Shown: positions 41,580 to 50,306 of the stretch, in pieces | Layout: each line of letters begins with the position of its first letter | How positions within the stretch are numbered: the first letter of the stretch is position 1 | Assembly (NCBI GenBank): GCA_964414345.1 | Contig: CAYPWF010000005.1 | Span: forward strand, 27,415-91,414 | Direction of reading: 5' to 3' | DNA length: 64,000 nt | From: Desulfocorpusculum sp964414345 | Lineage (GTDB): Bacteria; Desulfobacterota; Desulfocorpusculales; Desulfocorpusculum | Translations under genes and position numbers: made by a program | The notes under the pieces: model-generated | The model's database searches: none | Seen by the model: only the letters and a program-made list of their open reading frames with translations | Told to the model about the DNA's origin: nothing

Positions 41580-41609
41580 ACGCCCGGAGCAAGAGACCCG
41601 GGCGTTTTT
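41580..41609 (+). terminator. Rho-independent terminator after tRNA-Leu
   Basis: Perfect 8-bp stem ACGCCCGG / CCGGGCGT around a 10-base loop, running into TTTTT (41605-41609), 10 bp after the tRNA. Confidence 0.9.
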
Positions 41610-41639
41610 GATTTGATCCCATACTCAAAGGAAGGCTCA

Positions 41640-42506
41640 ATGGGTTCAGAGCTAAGGGAGGGGGAGCACGTTCTGTTGATCGACCAGAAGCGCCGAGAGT
41701 TTTTGGTGCGCCTGGCCAGAGGGACACGGTTCCACTCTCACCATGGATTTGTGGAACACGACCATATAATAGGCCTTGAAGAGGGCTCCAGGGTTCGATC
41801 CTCAAGAGGGAGCCCCCTTTTGGTTTTGAGACCCACCCTGGCCCAGATTATCATGAACATGCCCAGAAAAGCCCAAGTGATATACCCAAAGGACATAGGA
41901 CTCATACTCATGTGGGCTGATCTTTTCCCCGGGGCCAGGGTCGTGGAGGTGGGCACGGGGTACGGGGCCTTGACAATGGCGTTGCTGAGGGCAGTGGGGC
42001 CCACAGGGCAGCTAGTCTCTTATGAGATCCGGGAGGATTTTTGTCTGGCCGCTCGCAGAAGCGTGGAGACGTACCTGGGGCCATGTCCTCAGTGGACCAT
42101 AAAGTTAGCAGATGCCTTGGAGGGGATCCAGGAAAGGGAAGTGGACAGAATGACCATGGACGTACCTGAGCCCTGGTTGTTTCTTTCTTCGGCCAAGGAG
42201 GCCCTCAGGCCCGGGGGGATCCTGCTGTGCTTTACGGCCAACGCAATACAAGTAAAGAGCCTTTACGACGGTTTCCTGGAGGTGGGGGGCTTCGCACACA
42301 TGGAGACCATGGAGAACCTGCTCAGGCCCTGGTATGTGAAGGGTTTGAGCGTAAGACCCGTGCATCGCATGACGGCCCACACCGGGTTCATAACAGTGGC
42401 CAGGAGAGTACTGGAGGATTGCCAGCAAGAGGCCGGGGGCTCCTCCTGCCTGGAGTCACATCAAGACGCCCCCCCTGAAGCCCCAGATCCCAAAGAGGAT
42501 CATTGA
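41640..42506 (+). CDS. trmI: tRNA (adenine-N1)-methyltransferase, TrmI type
   Basis: 288 residues from ATG 41640 with AAGGAAGG upstream; an earlier in-frame ATG lies inside the tRNA terminator and is rejected. N-terminal beta domain (LREGEHVLLIDQKRREFLV) and a SAM-binding Rossmann domain with motif I VVEVGTGYGALTMAL and motif DRMTMDVPEPW. The family methylates A58 (and A57) in the T loop of tRNA. Placement directly behind a tRNA gene is suggestive but transcription is separated by the terminator. Confidence 0.9.
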   Translation: MGSELREGEHVLLIDQKRREFLVRLARGTRFHSHHGFVEHDHIIGLEEGSRVRSSRGSPLLVLRPTLAQIIMNMPRKAQVIYPKDIGLILMWADLFPGARVVEVGTGYGALTMALLRAVGPTGQLVSYEIREDFCLAARRSVETYLGPCPQWTIKLADALEGIQEREVDRMTMDVPEPWLFLSSAKEALRPGGILLCFTANAIQVKSLYDGFLEVGGFAHMETMENLLRPWYVKGLSVRPVHRMTAHTGFITVARRVLEDCQQEAGGSSCLESHQDAPPEAPDPKEDH

Positions 42507-42510
42507 AGTC

Positions 42511-43491
42511 ATGGAGCCCGCAAGGGAAAGCACGGAGTTGGGTTTTCCACAGGTGCTGGAGGCTGCAAGTCGCATAGCCCCCTATGTCCATCGCACCCCG
42601 GTTCTCACCTGCAAGAGTCTGGACCGCATGTATGGAGCCAGGCTCTTTTTTAAGTGCGAGAATCTTCAAAAGGTTGGGGCCTTCAAGATACGGGGGGCCA
42701 CAAACGCTGTCTTCTCTCTGGAGGACAACAAAGCATCACGAGGGGTGGCCACCCATTCCTCTGGGAACCACGCGGCAGCGCTTGCCCAGGCAGCTGCATG
42801 GAGAGGGATTCCCTGTGAGGTGGTCATGCCGCGCAACGCCCCTGAGGTAAAAAAGAGGGCAGTGGCCGGATACAGAGCCCGTATAACCTTCTGCGAGCCC
42901 ACACTAGAGGCTCGCGAAAGGGTCCTGGAGGAGTTGGTTAGGGCCAGTGGCGCCACCTTCATCCACCCGTATAACGATCCCAGGGTCATTGCGGGCCAGG
43001 GCACGGCAGCCTTGGAGCTCTTGGAAGAGGTGCCTGAGCTGGAGGCGGTTATGGTCCCGGTTGGGGGAGGGGGGCTTTTGAGCGGCACAGCCCTGGCGGT
43101 GTCAGCCAGGAGCCCGAGAACCATGGTCCTGGCAGGTGAGCCTGAAAGGGCGGATGATGCCATCCGCTCCTTGAGAGAAGGCCGCATCCTGCCCCCTCAA
43201 AACCTCGACACCGTGGCCGACGGGCTTCGCACCTGCTTGGGAACCCTTACCTTCCCCATAATCCAGAAGCTGGTGCACGCCATATTCCCGGTGAGCGAAG
43301 AGGCCATACTGGAGGCCATGAGGGACATATGGGAAAGGATGAAGCTGGTGGTGGAACCCTCAGGGGCGGTCCCCCTGGCGGCGGTGAAGGTCTCGGGGAG
43401 GCTCTTGGAGGGGAAAAGGGTCGGCATAATCTTATCGGGTGGGAACGTGGATCTGGACAGGCTCCCCTTCAGGCCGGCCGCCACCTGGTAA
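42511..43491 (+). CDS. Threonine/serine dehydratase (PLP-dependent, no ACT domain)
   Basis: 326 residues. PLP lysine in GAFKIRGATNAV, cofactor Ser-Gly-Asn loop THSSGNHAAALAQA, phosphate loop VPVGGGGLLSG, and C-terminal IILSGGNVD. The short, ACT-less form resembles catabolic TdcB-like and serine-racemase-like enzymes, which deaminate threonine to 2-oxobutyrate or serine to pyruvate. It cannot be told from serine racemase by eye. Starts 4 bp after trmI and ends 3 bp from the convergent cobS. Confidence 0.88.
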   Translation: MEPARESTELGFPQVLEAASRIAPYVHRTPVLTCKSLDRMYGARLFFKCENLQKVGAFKIRGATNAVFSLEDNKASRGVATHSSGNHAAALAQAAAWRGIPCEVVMPRNAPEVKKRAVAGYRARITFCEPTLEARERVLEELVRASGATFIHPYNDPRVIAGQGTAALELLEEVPELEAVMVPVGGGGLLSGTALAVSARSPRTMVLAGEPERADDAIRSLREGRILPPQNLDTVADGLRTCLGTLTFPIIQKLVHAIFPVSEEAILEAMRDIWERMKLVVEPSGAVPLAAVKVSGRLLEGKRVGIILSGGNVDLDRLPFRPAATW

Positions 43492-43494
43492 GGC

Positions 43495-44232
43495 TCAGAG
43501 ACGCACGGAAAGGGCCACCAGCATGCCTGTCTCGGTAATCTCCCCCAGGGCGCCTGCCATGTCCCCTGTGATGCAGCCCATCCTGGAGGAGTAAAGGGAA
43601 AGGCACCCCAACAGCACCAAACCGAAGGCCAGGTTCAGCAAGAGGACCTCAGGCCAGCCAAGGGTCAAAGAGCCCAGCAAGAGAATCCCAGCCCACCAGA
43701 TCCAATGGAGCCCACCGGAGCCGGCGATTAGATCATGGGCAATGCCTTCCTGGCCCCGGCCGTAAGGCAGCAGCCTCAGGCCCACAAGCATGGAAAGCCT
43801 TCCGTAGGCAGGCACCAGGAGAAGGGATAAAAAGCGCCCCTGCTGGGGTAGATCCAGAAGGGCCAGGGTTTTGAGCCCCAGGACCAGGACCAGAGCCAGG
43901 ACCCCCCAGGTGCCTATGCGGCTGTCCTTCATTATCCTCAAGGCCTCTTCTCTTCCCCTTCTACTGAAAAGCCCGTCCGCCGTGTCAGCCAGGCCGTCTA
44001 GGTGCAGGCCCCCTGTGAGAAGGATCAAAAAGAGCACGCCCACAAGGGCCCTGAGCCCCGGGCTGAAAAGATATCCGGCTAGAAGGTCAAAGCAGCCCCA
44101 CACACACCCCAGAAGCAAACCCACCGCAGGAAGCCAGCCCAGGCTGCCCGGCCCCGGCTTCATGCCGGCTCTTGGAACCGGGATTATGGTCAGAAAGGAG
44201 ACTGCCTCCAGAAAGCCTCTCATGGCTCCCAT
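43495..44232 (-). CDS. cobS: Adenosylcobinamide-GDP ribazoletransferase (cobalamin synthase)
   Basis: 245 residues, multi-pass membrane protein. Conserved FLTIIPVPR at the N-terminus and the Mg-binding GGLHLDGLADTADGLFSRRGREEALRIMKDSRIG region (quoted in part as DGLADTADGLFS and MKDSRIG). Joins adenosylcobinamide-GDP to alpha-ribazole to finish the nucleotide loop of B12. ATG shares one base with the cobU stop (TGATG), indicating coupling. Confidence 0.93.
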   Translation of the reverse strand: MGAMRGFLEAVSFLTIIPVPRAGMKPGPGSLGWLPAVGLLLGCVWGCFDLLAGYLFSPGLRALVGVLFLILLTGGLHLDGLADTADGLFSRRGREEALRIMKDSRIGTWGVLALVLVLGLKTLALLDLPQQGRFLSLLLVPAYGRLSMLVGLRLLPYGRGQEGIAHDLIAGSGGLHWIWWAGILLLGSLTLGWPEVLLLNLAFGLVLLGCLSLYSSRMGCITGDMAGALGEITETGMLVALSVRL

Positions 44233-44795
44233 CACCTGGTCCTCGGATCCCCCTGGCCCGGCTTCACAACCAGCGGCATGCCCGCCACCATAAGCACCAC
44301 CTGATCCACTACCCTTGCCAGCATCTGGTTGAGCAGGCCCGCCAGGTCCCTGAAACGTCTTCCCAGGGGGTTCTCGGGCACTATGCCCCAGCCTACCTCG
44401 TTGGTCACCATGGCCACGGCCTTCTGGCTCTTGGCCAGAGCATCACAGAGCCCCTCAGCCCGCACCCTTATCTCCTGGTCCCCCAGCTTTTCCATGATCA
44501 GGTTGTTGAGCCAGAGAGTCACGCAGTCAAACACGACTGCGGCTACCTCCACCGGAGGACTCAGAAGCAGCTTTTCCACCTCCAGCGGTTCCTCCACGGT
44601 GACCCATCCAGGGCCCCTTTCCTGCCTGTGCTTTCGTATCCTCTCGGCCATCTCCTGATCCATTGCCCTGGCCGTGGCCAGGAAAAGCCTGGGGGCCGGG
44701 TAAGCCTGAGCCCAGGCAAGGGCATATCTACTTTTCCCGCTTCTTGCGGCCCCTGTCACCAGAAGCCTTCTGGGTTGTGATGTGTGCTCAGCCAT
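44232..44795 (-). CDS. cobU: Adenosylcobinamide kinase / adenosylcobinamide-phosphate guanylyltransferase
   Basis: 187 residues from ATG 44795 (AAAGAGAG upstream; a TTG six codons earlier is less likely). P-loop VTGAARSGKSRYAL, then VVFDCVTLWLNNLI and VTNEVGWGIVPENPLGRRFRDLAG, which hold the conserved guanylyl-accepting and substrate residues. Phosphorylates cobinamide and transfers GMP. Second gene of cbiR-cobU-cobS. Confidence 0.94.
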   Translation of the reverse strand: MAEHTSQPRRLLVTGAARSGKSRYALAWAQAYPAPRLFLATARAMDQEMAERIRKHRQERGPGWVTVEEPLEVEKLLLSPPVEVAAVVFDCVTLWLNNLIMEKLGDQEIRVRAEGLCDALAKSQKAVAMVTNEVGWGIVPENPLGRRFRDLAGLLNQMLARVVDQVVLMVAGMPLVVKPGQGDPRTR

Positions 44796-44820
44796 GGAAT
44801 ACTCTCTTTTCAAGGCAGCC

Positions 44821-45657
44821 CTATGATGTCACCCATTGGGAAATCCTTTGCAATGACCTTGCCAGGTTCTCAAGTGAGAAGACCTCTATGGAGAGCCCTC
44901 CCCTGAGGCCCTCCAGCCTGGCCCGCAGATTCTCCCACAAGGCCTCAGGCAGCAGGTCCAGGGCCTGATGATCCACCCCATCCTGCACCCCATGGAGGTG
45001 CACCATTCGGCACCTCTCCATGCACCTATCCAGCTCCTCCTCCACTGGGATCCCGTAACGCACCAGGTGGCCCACATCCACGCAACACCACATGCCTTCC
45101 CAGCGGAAGGTCTCCATCAGCCAGCTCGGGGCATAGTCCAGGTTCTCCACCGCCAACATCCTGGCCTCCATCCCCCCTCTCCACAGCTCCTCCAGGCAGG
45201 AGCCGGTCCTATCTGCCCAAGCGGTCTGATCCGTGATCCTCTCCCCATTTGCACTTCGGGTCTCTAGGTGCAAGACATACAGGGTGGGCGCCAAGGAGAA
45301 AGTCCTCTCGTGAAAACGCAGCAGGGTCTCCACTGATCCGGCTCTCACCTTCGGGTCAGGATCGGCCAGGAAAACATCCGTTGGCAGGTGTACGTTGTAA
45401 GTGAGCTCCAGATCCACGGCAAGCCCGGCCATCTCGCGTATCTCTTTCTTGGATGGGAGGTTCTGCTCTTCTCCGCTTTGGAAGAGCACCAGCTCCACCT
45501 CATCTACGTAAGGTGCCAGGAACTTGAGGTTAGGCAAAATAGGGGCAGGCAATATGTAGGAGGTGGTGGACAACCTGAAGGGCAAGCACCCCTTGAGGCA
45601 AGGCAGATCCTCTTTTCCTACATCGCGGATCGGTGAAATGATTGGGCCAGCTCTCAT
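44821..45657 (-). CDS. cbiR: CbiR-like cobamide-remodelling phosphodiesterase (AP endonuclease 2 TIM barrel)
   Basis: 278 residues from ATG 45657 with GGGAG upstream (the frame is open for 14 more codons). TIM-barrel of the xylose-isomerase/AP-endonuclease-2 superfamily: FRLSTTSYILPAPILPN, NVHLPTDVF, AVENLDYAP, CCVDVGHLVRYG, VHLHGVQDGVDHQALD. The metal ligands H, E, D, H are in place. This family, next to cobU/cobS, matches CbiR as described from Akkermansia, which cuts the nucleotide loop off foreign cobamides so they can be rebuilt. Assignment combines fold and context. An acid phosphatase-like CobC/CobZ is not present in the cluster. Confidence 0.8.
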   Translation of the reverse strand: MRAGPIISPIRDVGKEDLPCLKGCLPFRLSTTSYILPAPILPNLKFLAPYVDEVELVLFQSGEEQNLPSKKEIREMAGLAVDLELTYNVHLPTDVFLADPDPKVRAGSVETLLRFHERTFSLAPTLYVLHLETRSANGERITDQTAWADRTGSCLEELWRGGMEARMLAVENLDYAPSWLMETFRWEGMWCCVDVGHLVRYGIPVEEELDRCMERCRMVHLHGVQDGVDHQALDLLPEALWENLRARLEGLRGGLSIEVFSLENLARSLQRISQWVTS

Positions 45658-45943
45658 GAATCTCCCGGGGCTTTGGGCACAATTAGGCGCCCACCCCATG
45701 GGTGTCAGGAAGTCTTCTCATCATAAAGGGAGCCTGCTTTTCGGGTCAACCGAGCAGGGCCCTAAAAGAGTCCCTCAGGCCAAAGAGAGGTTGGGTTGAA
45801 TTACCCATTTGGGGGGTCTGAACAGTACGACTGGATCTCCTCAAGAGGCCTTGCCTCTTTTAGGGACCAGGTGGGAGCGGCTTGGGAAAAGCCACTGGAA
45901 GGTCTTTTCCTGTGTTTGGAGACCCAAGTTCCTGAAACCCGTC

Positions 45944-45965
45944 AAATGGGGTGTTTACCCCATTT
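45944..45965. promoter_or_regulatory. Perfect 9-bp inverted repeat upstream of response regulator gene
   Basis: AAATGGGGT (45944-45952), GTTT, ACCCCATTT (45957-45965). Located ~97 bp before the response-regulator start in a 404-bp gap divergent from cbiR. No T-tract follows, so operator or RNA hairpin is likelier than terminator. A related half (CCCATTTGGGGGG) lies at ~45806. I see no gene in this gap. Confidence 0.5.
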
Positions 45966-46061
45966 ACCTTTCTTGCCAAGCTACTTAGATAGGAGGGAGA
46001 GGATAAAGTCAGGGATCCGGCATAAGGCTTTCCAGGAAGATTTGGCGGGGAGCGGACGGTC

Positions 46062-46505
46062 ATGGCTAAGGTGTTGATTCTGGACGACCATACGCTGGTG
46101 GCTGAATTGCTAAGGGAGGAGCTTGCCGCAGACGGCCATCAGGTGCTAACAAGCAGTGATCCCAGACAGGTCATATCCACCATCCTGCTTTTTGCGCCTG
46201 ATATCCTGATCATGGATCCTTTTTTGGGAAAGCGACCTAGGTGGGACTTGTTGCGGCGGATCAAGCGTTCCCACGAGGGAATACCGGTCATCGTATACAC
46301 AGGCCACCAGGATTATGAACAAGACCCACACCTGGAAATGGCCCGCGCCTTCGTGCTAAAGAGAAGCTCCCTGGAGGAGATCAAAGCCCTGGTGGGAGAG
46401 GTTGCCTCAGGAAAGCAAGTTCAGGTTCCCCTGGGGAAAAGAAGTATGGATTCATCTTCAAAGGAGGCTCAACCCTCCCCCAGCAGAAACAGGGCCGTAA
46501 ACTAG
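46062..46505 (+). CDS. Single-domain response regulator
   Basis: 147 residues. Receiver domain over ~1-120 with acidic pair Asp8-Asp9, phospho-acceptor Asp52 (ILIMDPFLG), Thr80 (VIVYTGH) and Lys100 (FVLKRSS). No output domain; the last ~25 residues are Ser/Gln-rich and probably disordered. The catalytic residues are complete, so phosphorylation is expected. No histidine kinase is nearby. Target unknown: it may act as a phosphorelay intermediate or protein-binding switch. Confidence 0.88.
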   Translation: MAKVLILDDHTLVAELLREELAADGHQVLTSSDPRQVISTILLFAPDILIMDPFLGKRPRWDLLRRIKRSHEGIPVIVYTGHQDYEQDPHLEMARAFVLKRSSLEEIKALVGEVASGKQVQVPLGKRSMDSSSKEAQPSPSRNRAVN

Positions 46506-46590
46506 GAGGAGCTAGCCTTTTCCCAGAAGAGGCAGTCCCAGGCACGGCAAAGAAGGCGGAGACTTGATTCCAGGCCTGAGGAGGTGAGCC

Positions 46591-46884
46591 ATGGCAACTT
46601 ACATAATTCTGAGCAGGTTTTCTCCGGATGCCTTTCGAGACCCAAAGGAGTTCTTGAAGATCGCCGAGAGCGTTTCCAAAGCCATCAGGGAGCAATGCCC
46701 GGATGTCAAGTGGAAGCACAGTTATGTGCCCTTCGGCCGCTTCGATGTGGTGGACATCGTGGAGTCTGATCGGCCAGAGCAGATAGAAAGAGCGGCAATG
46801 CTCATAAGGGCTTACGGCAAGTCCACCACCGAGACCATGATGGCGACTCCCTGGAAACAGTTCCTGGAGAATCTCTCCAAGTAA
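46591..46884 (+). CDS. GYD domain-containing protein
   Basis: 97 residues, starting MATYIILSRFSPDAFRDPKE with GAGGAGGTGAGCC before the ATG. Ferredoxin-like small domain with FGRFDVVDIVESDRPEQIERAAMLI, matching GYD proteins (COG4274). These are small cytosolic proteins, often dimeric barrels, of unknown function. Stands alone, followed by a GC-rich hairpin. Confidence 0.78.
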   Translation: MATYIILSRFSPDAFRDPKEFLKIAESVSKAIREQCPDVKWKHSYVPFGRFDVVDIVESDRPEQIERAAMLIRAYGKSTTETMMATPWKQFLENLSK

Positions 46885-46914
46885 ATGGAAGCCGTGGGAT
46901 GGACCAGCCAGGAG

Positions 46915-46933
46915 AGCCCGGCCTAGCCGGGCT
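46915..46933 (+). terminator. Probable terminator hairpin after the GYD gene
   Basis: Perfect 8-bp stem AGCCCGGC / GCCGGGCT with a CTA loop, 31 bp past the stop. The following TTTCCTGG is a weak T-tract. The remaining ~275 bp up to 47209 hold no recognisable gene. Confidence 0.55.
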
Positions 46934-47209
46934 TTCCTGGCCTAATTCTCAGGTCCCGCCTGGCAAGCTTCTCCAGCCCCAGCTAGGTGATCCATCAAAG
47001 CCGAGTGACCCAGCTGAACTGGTCTAATGTCCCCACGCAATTTCCTGTCTCATCAATACCAGTCTCTGGAGCCATCTTGCCTGGCAGCGGGCCAACAGGA
47101 GGCAGATCTCCAGGAGCGAGTTTCTCTTTTTCCCCCAAGCTGTTGACCTTTGCCCTGGGGAAAGCCAGGCTGTGGGTAGAGGCAGTTGCAAGGAAGGAGA
47201 GGCACCGGG

Positions 47210-48688
47210 ATGGATGGAAGGCTGGCCGCCTGTTTGGTGGTTTCACTAGTTTTATTAAGTGGTTGTGCTCCGCTAGTAGGGAAAATCGAGCCGGGCCGGC
47301 CCTTTTCATGCCAGGAGTTCCTCGAGACTCTCGACAGGGCTGTGGTTAGGGCAGGAGTCAGAAACGCCTCTTTTCACCCTGTCCCAGGATTCCACAATTT
47401 GAGGACCAATCGCTTCCTGAGCGCCCTAGGCCAGAGGCTGGAGGAGCCGGGTGCCCGACAGGCCTGGATTGAAGAGATGGCCCGCTTGGGGCTCCTTGCC
47501 ATGGACAAGGAGATCTCCAATCTACCGGATGAACTGATGCTTTCCTTTGGCGGACATGGCTCTGGGACTGTGAGCAGAAAAGAGCTTTCCGAGCGGGTGG
47601 GGCAGTGCTCGAGACTGACCCCCTCTCAAATGGAAGAGGCAGGGATCGCGAGTTTGGTAGCAGAGGCAAGGGTCCCGGATGAGTATTCCTTCTTTCAAAG
47701 CGCTCTTGGCCTCTATCCTCTGGCCGCATTTCCTGTGGCCCTTTTGACCCTCAAGGCAAGGCGGGACATGTTGCGATGGTTCGCCCGCCCCTTGGAGGAA
47801 TTGCCTGTGGAGGGAAGGCTGGTGGCTTACCTGCCAGCCGAAGCATCAGGGCTTGAGGAGGGAGCCCTGGAGGAGTTGGTTCAGAGCTCCACGGCCAACC
47901 CTCTCGGCATTCCCATTCTGGATCAGGAAGCGGAGAGGCAAGTGGTGATGGCATTGGCCCCGGTCCTGGTGCAAGACCAGGCCACCCATGGGGATGCTCT
48001 GGGCAGAATCCACTGGGGGGAAGGAGGCCTCGCGGTGGACGGGAGGATGCCCACTGTCTACTACTACAGCTCACTGGCCTTTATGGGAGGGGTCCCGGTG
48101 CTCCAGGTCAACTACGTGATCTGGTACTCCCAAAGAGGTGGTAAGACCACTCCTTGGTTCGAGAGGGGTCCCATGGACGGCCTTACTCTCCGCTTCACCC
48201 TCGACCCAGGAGGGAGGCTCGCCATGGTAGATGTCATGAACAATTGTGGATGCTACCACTTCTTCTCACCCAGGGAGGGACTGGTGAATCAGGCACGATC
48301 CCAGGTCCCGGGCTTTGGTCCCTTGGTGCCTCAGCATCTCCCGAACCTCTCTCATGGGGATAGGTTGGGCTTCAGGGTGAGCTCAGGCCGCCATCATGTG
48401 CAGCGTCTTTTTGTCGCCAGGGAGACAGTGGGCCAGATCCAATACTACGAGCTGGTGCCGTATGAGGTGCTGGAGGCCCTTCCCAGAGATGCCCAGCGAA
48501 CAGAGAGTGTTTTCGATGCCTTTGGGATCCTCAAGGGATCCGAGAGGGCCGAGCAATTCCTCTTGTTCTCAATGGGGATCCCTCGCATAGGTAGCATGAG
48601 GCAGCGAGGACACCATGCCATTGATTTCTTCCAGAGGGCCCACTTCGATGATCCCTATTTGTTTGATCAAAACTTTGTTTTCAGGTGA
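47210..48688 (+). CDS. Lipoprotein of unknown function
   Basis: 492 residues from ATG 47210 (AAGGAGAGG upstream). Signal peptide with lipobox LLSGC (cysteine ~17), so the protein is lipid-anchored. The rest is a large soluble periplasmic domain. Recognisable-looking segments include YYYSSLAFMGGVPVLQVNYVIWYSQR and VMNNCGCYHFFSP (parts), the latter with a Cys-Gly-Cys pair. I recognise no named domain. It is the first of a run of four same-strand genes (LolA-like, DUF547, fusion glycosyltransferase), suggesting an envelope polymer or lipid task. The next gene starts 4 bp after it. Confidence 0.7.
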   Translation: MDGRLAACLVVSLVLLSGCAPLVGKIEPGRPFSCQEFLETLDRAVVRAGVRNASFHPVPGFHNLRTNRFLSALGQRLEEPGARQAWIEEMARLGLLAMDKEISNLPDELMLSFGGHGSGTVSRKELSERVGQCSRLTPSQMEEAGIASLVAEARVPDEYSFFQSALGLYPLAAFPVALLTLKARRDMLRWFARPLEELPVEGRLVAYLPAEASGLEEGALEELVQSSTANPLGIPILDQEAERQVVMALAPVLVQDQATHGDALGRIHWGEGGLAVDGRMPTVYYYSSLAFMGGVPVLQVNYVIWYSQRGGKTTPWFERGPMDGLTLRFTLDPGGRLAMVDVMNNCGCYHFFSPREGLVNQARSQVPGFGPLVPQHLPNLSHGDRLGFRVSSGRHHVQRLFVARETVGQIQYYELVPYEVLEALPRDAQRTESVFDAFGILKGSERAEQFLLFSMGIPRIGSMRQRGHHAIDFFQRAHFDDPYLFDQNFVFR

Positions 48689-48692
48689 GGCC

Positions 48693-49373
48693 ATGCTGAG
48701 AGAAACCCTTTTAATGCTAGCGCTGATCTGGATTTCGACACCTGACTGGAAGGCCCAAGCCCAGATGCAGGAGCAGGACAGGGTCTTGCAGACAGTACTG
48801 AGAATGAAGGCAACCTTGGATGGGATCACAGATTACACCTGCGAGGTGGATCAGGCCTATTATTCTGACGAGAAAGAAGCCCATCGGTACCGTTTCAGGT
48901 TTTTCTTCAAGCTTGGGAAAAAGATCCGAATAGAGTTCCTCGATCCTTACTCCGGGCTGATCATCTACTACCATGGCGGCAAAGGGGATGCCACGGTGGT
49001 GCCATTTCCGGTTTTGTCTTTCTTGAAGATCCGCCTCTCCCTGGACAACCCCATGATCCGAACTCCAACCGGGCAGAGGGTGGATCAGACGGACATGGAC
49101 TATTTCATCCAGTTTCTCCTGAAGAACTTGAGCGGCCCGGGCCATGGAGAAGGGGAATACCACGAGGACCAGGACTCGGTCCACTTCTCCCTCACGGCCA
49201 TGGATTACCTGCAAGGCCAGGAGATGGAGCGTTACAGGATCTCCGTGTCCAAGAGCTACTGGCTCCCCACCCGGATCGAGCGCTACACTCTTCAGGGCAG
49301 GCTCGTGGAAAGGAGCATAATTGGGAACTATCTGCTGAACCAGGGCCTGGGAGAAGAGCTTTTCGGGCCTTGA
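48693..49373 (+). CDS. LolA/DUF1571-like periplasmic protein
   Basis: 226 residues from ATG 48693, with AGGTGAGG just upstream. Signal peptide (residues ~1-25). Beta-rich body: LDGITDYTCEVDQAYYSDEK, FFFKLGKKIRIEFLDPYSG and a C-terminal LPTRIERYTLQGRLVERS, as in DUF1571 and outer-membrane-lipoprotein-carrier-type folds that bind acyl chains in a half barrel. Encoded immediately after the lipoprotein, so the two may interact. Function not established. Confidence 0.7.
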   Translation: MLRETLLMLALIWISTPDWKAQAQMQEQDRVLQTVLRMKATLDGITDYTCEVDQAYYSDEKEAHRYRFRFFFKLGKKIRIEFLDPYSGLIIYYHGGKGDATVVPFPVLSFLKIRLSLDNPMIRTPTGQRVDQTDMDYFIQFLLKNLSGPGHGEGEYHEDQDSVHFSLTAMDYLQGQEMERYRISVSKSYWLPTRIERYTLQGRLVERSIIGNYLLNQGLGEELFGP

Positions 49374-49490
49374 ACTGGATTGCCGGCCTTGGGGGGCAAG
49401 CCCAACGTCCAAGGCCTTTGGGGCCCTAATGGGAATGCCAGGCAGGGTAGAGTCTCGCAGTGAGATCTTTTAAATGATGGGAGGTTAGAG

Positions 49491-50306
49491 ATGATATTTG
49501 GCTCCAGGATCTTGCTAAACCAAGGGGAGCAACGCGCCCCTGAAGAGGGCCAGGCAGTGGATGCGGCCCTCAGTCTGGCTCTAGGGGATCTCAAGGCCGA
49601 GTTCATGGATCCCGAAACTGGTAGGATTCACTACGAGGCCATGGCTGGTTCAGAGCTCTTCCGGATGTATGAGGGGCTGGCCAGCGGGCTTCGCTCTTTT
49701 CCCCTGGAGGATCTGCGGGAAAAGGATCAGAGGTTGGCCTTTTGGATCAACGTTTATAACGCTGCGGTCATCCACGGGGTTGTTAGGCTGGGGATCAGGC
49801 GCTCGGTCAGAGAGGTCCCTAAGTTCTTCAAGCGGGTTTCATACCAGGTGGGCGGGCATCTGTTCTCCCTTCACCATATGGAACACGGAGTCCTGCGCGG
49901 GAACAGAAGGCCTCCCTACGGTCTACTCAGACCTTTCGGGAGAGGAGACCCAAGGAGGGCTTTCTCGGTCCAGCCCTTGGATCCCAGAATACACTTCGCC
50001 TTGGTCTGTGGGGCAAGGTCATGCCCTCCGGTGGGTTTTTACGAGGGGGACCGCGTGGAGTTTCAGCTGGAGCTGGCTTCTTTGAGTTTCATAAACGGCC
50101 CGGGGGTGAAGTTCCTGAAGGAGTCCAAGACTCTCCTTCTCTCCAGGATCTTCAAGTGGTACAAGGGGGACTTTGGGGGCATGGAAGGGGTCATGGATCT
50201 GCTGCTCAGGTACCTGGACCCCGGGGAGGCCAAAGAGGCTATAAGCCAAGAGAGAGAACAGCTGGCTATCAGGTTTGAACCCTACGATTGGGCTCTTAAT
50301 CAATAG
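49491..50306 (+). CDS. DUF547 domain-containing protein (cytosolic form)
   Basis: 271 residues, no obvious signal peptide. DUF547 signatures: RLAFWINVYNAAVIHGVV, HMEHGVLRGN, HFALVCGARSCPPV and FKWYKGDFGG. The family is widespread in bacteria and plants, with a Cys-protease-like or carrier function suggested but unproven. Its last codons run close to the fusion glycosyltransferase gene. A second DUF547 gene with a signal peptide lies at 54776-55612, sharing the same motifs. Confidence 0.8.
   Translation: MIFGSRILLNQGEQRAPEEGQAVDAALSLALGDLKAEFMDPETGRIHYEAMAGSELFRMYEGLASGLRSFPLEDLREKDQRLAFWINVYNAAVIHGVVRLGIRRSVREVPKFFKRVSYQVGGHLFSLHHMEHGVLRGNRRPPYGLLRPFGRGDPRRAFSVQPLDPRIHFALVCGARSCPPVGFYEGDRVEFQLELASLSFINGPGVKFLKESKTLLLSRIFKWYKGDFGGMEGVMDLLLRYLDPGEAKEAISQEREQLAIRFEPYDWALNQ

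Noticed and set aside
43491..43495. Terminator between threonine dehydratase and cobS
   Set aside because: The convergent genes are 3 bp apart; there is no room and no hairpin.
45888..45945. Cobalamin-riboswitch-like words (GCCACTGG and GGAGACC) upstream of the response regulator
   Set aside because: They lie on the strand away from the cob genes, and the remaining conserved core (GGTGC, the ACCCGCAACTG segment) is missing.
45796..46077. 93-residue open frame before the response regulator
   Set aside because: No ribosome site, no family features, overlaps the perfect inverted repeat and the real gene start.
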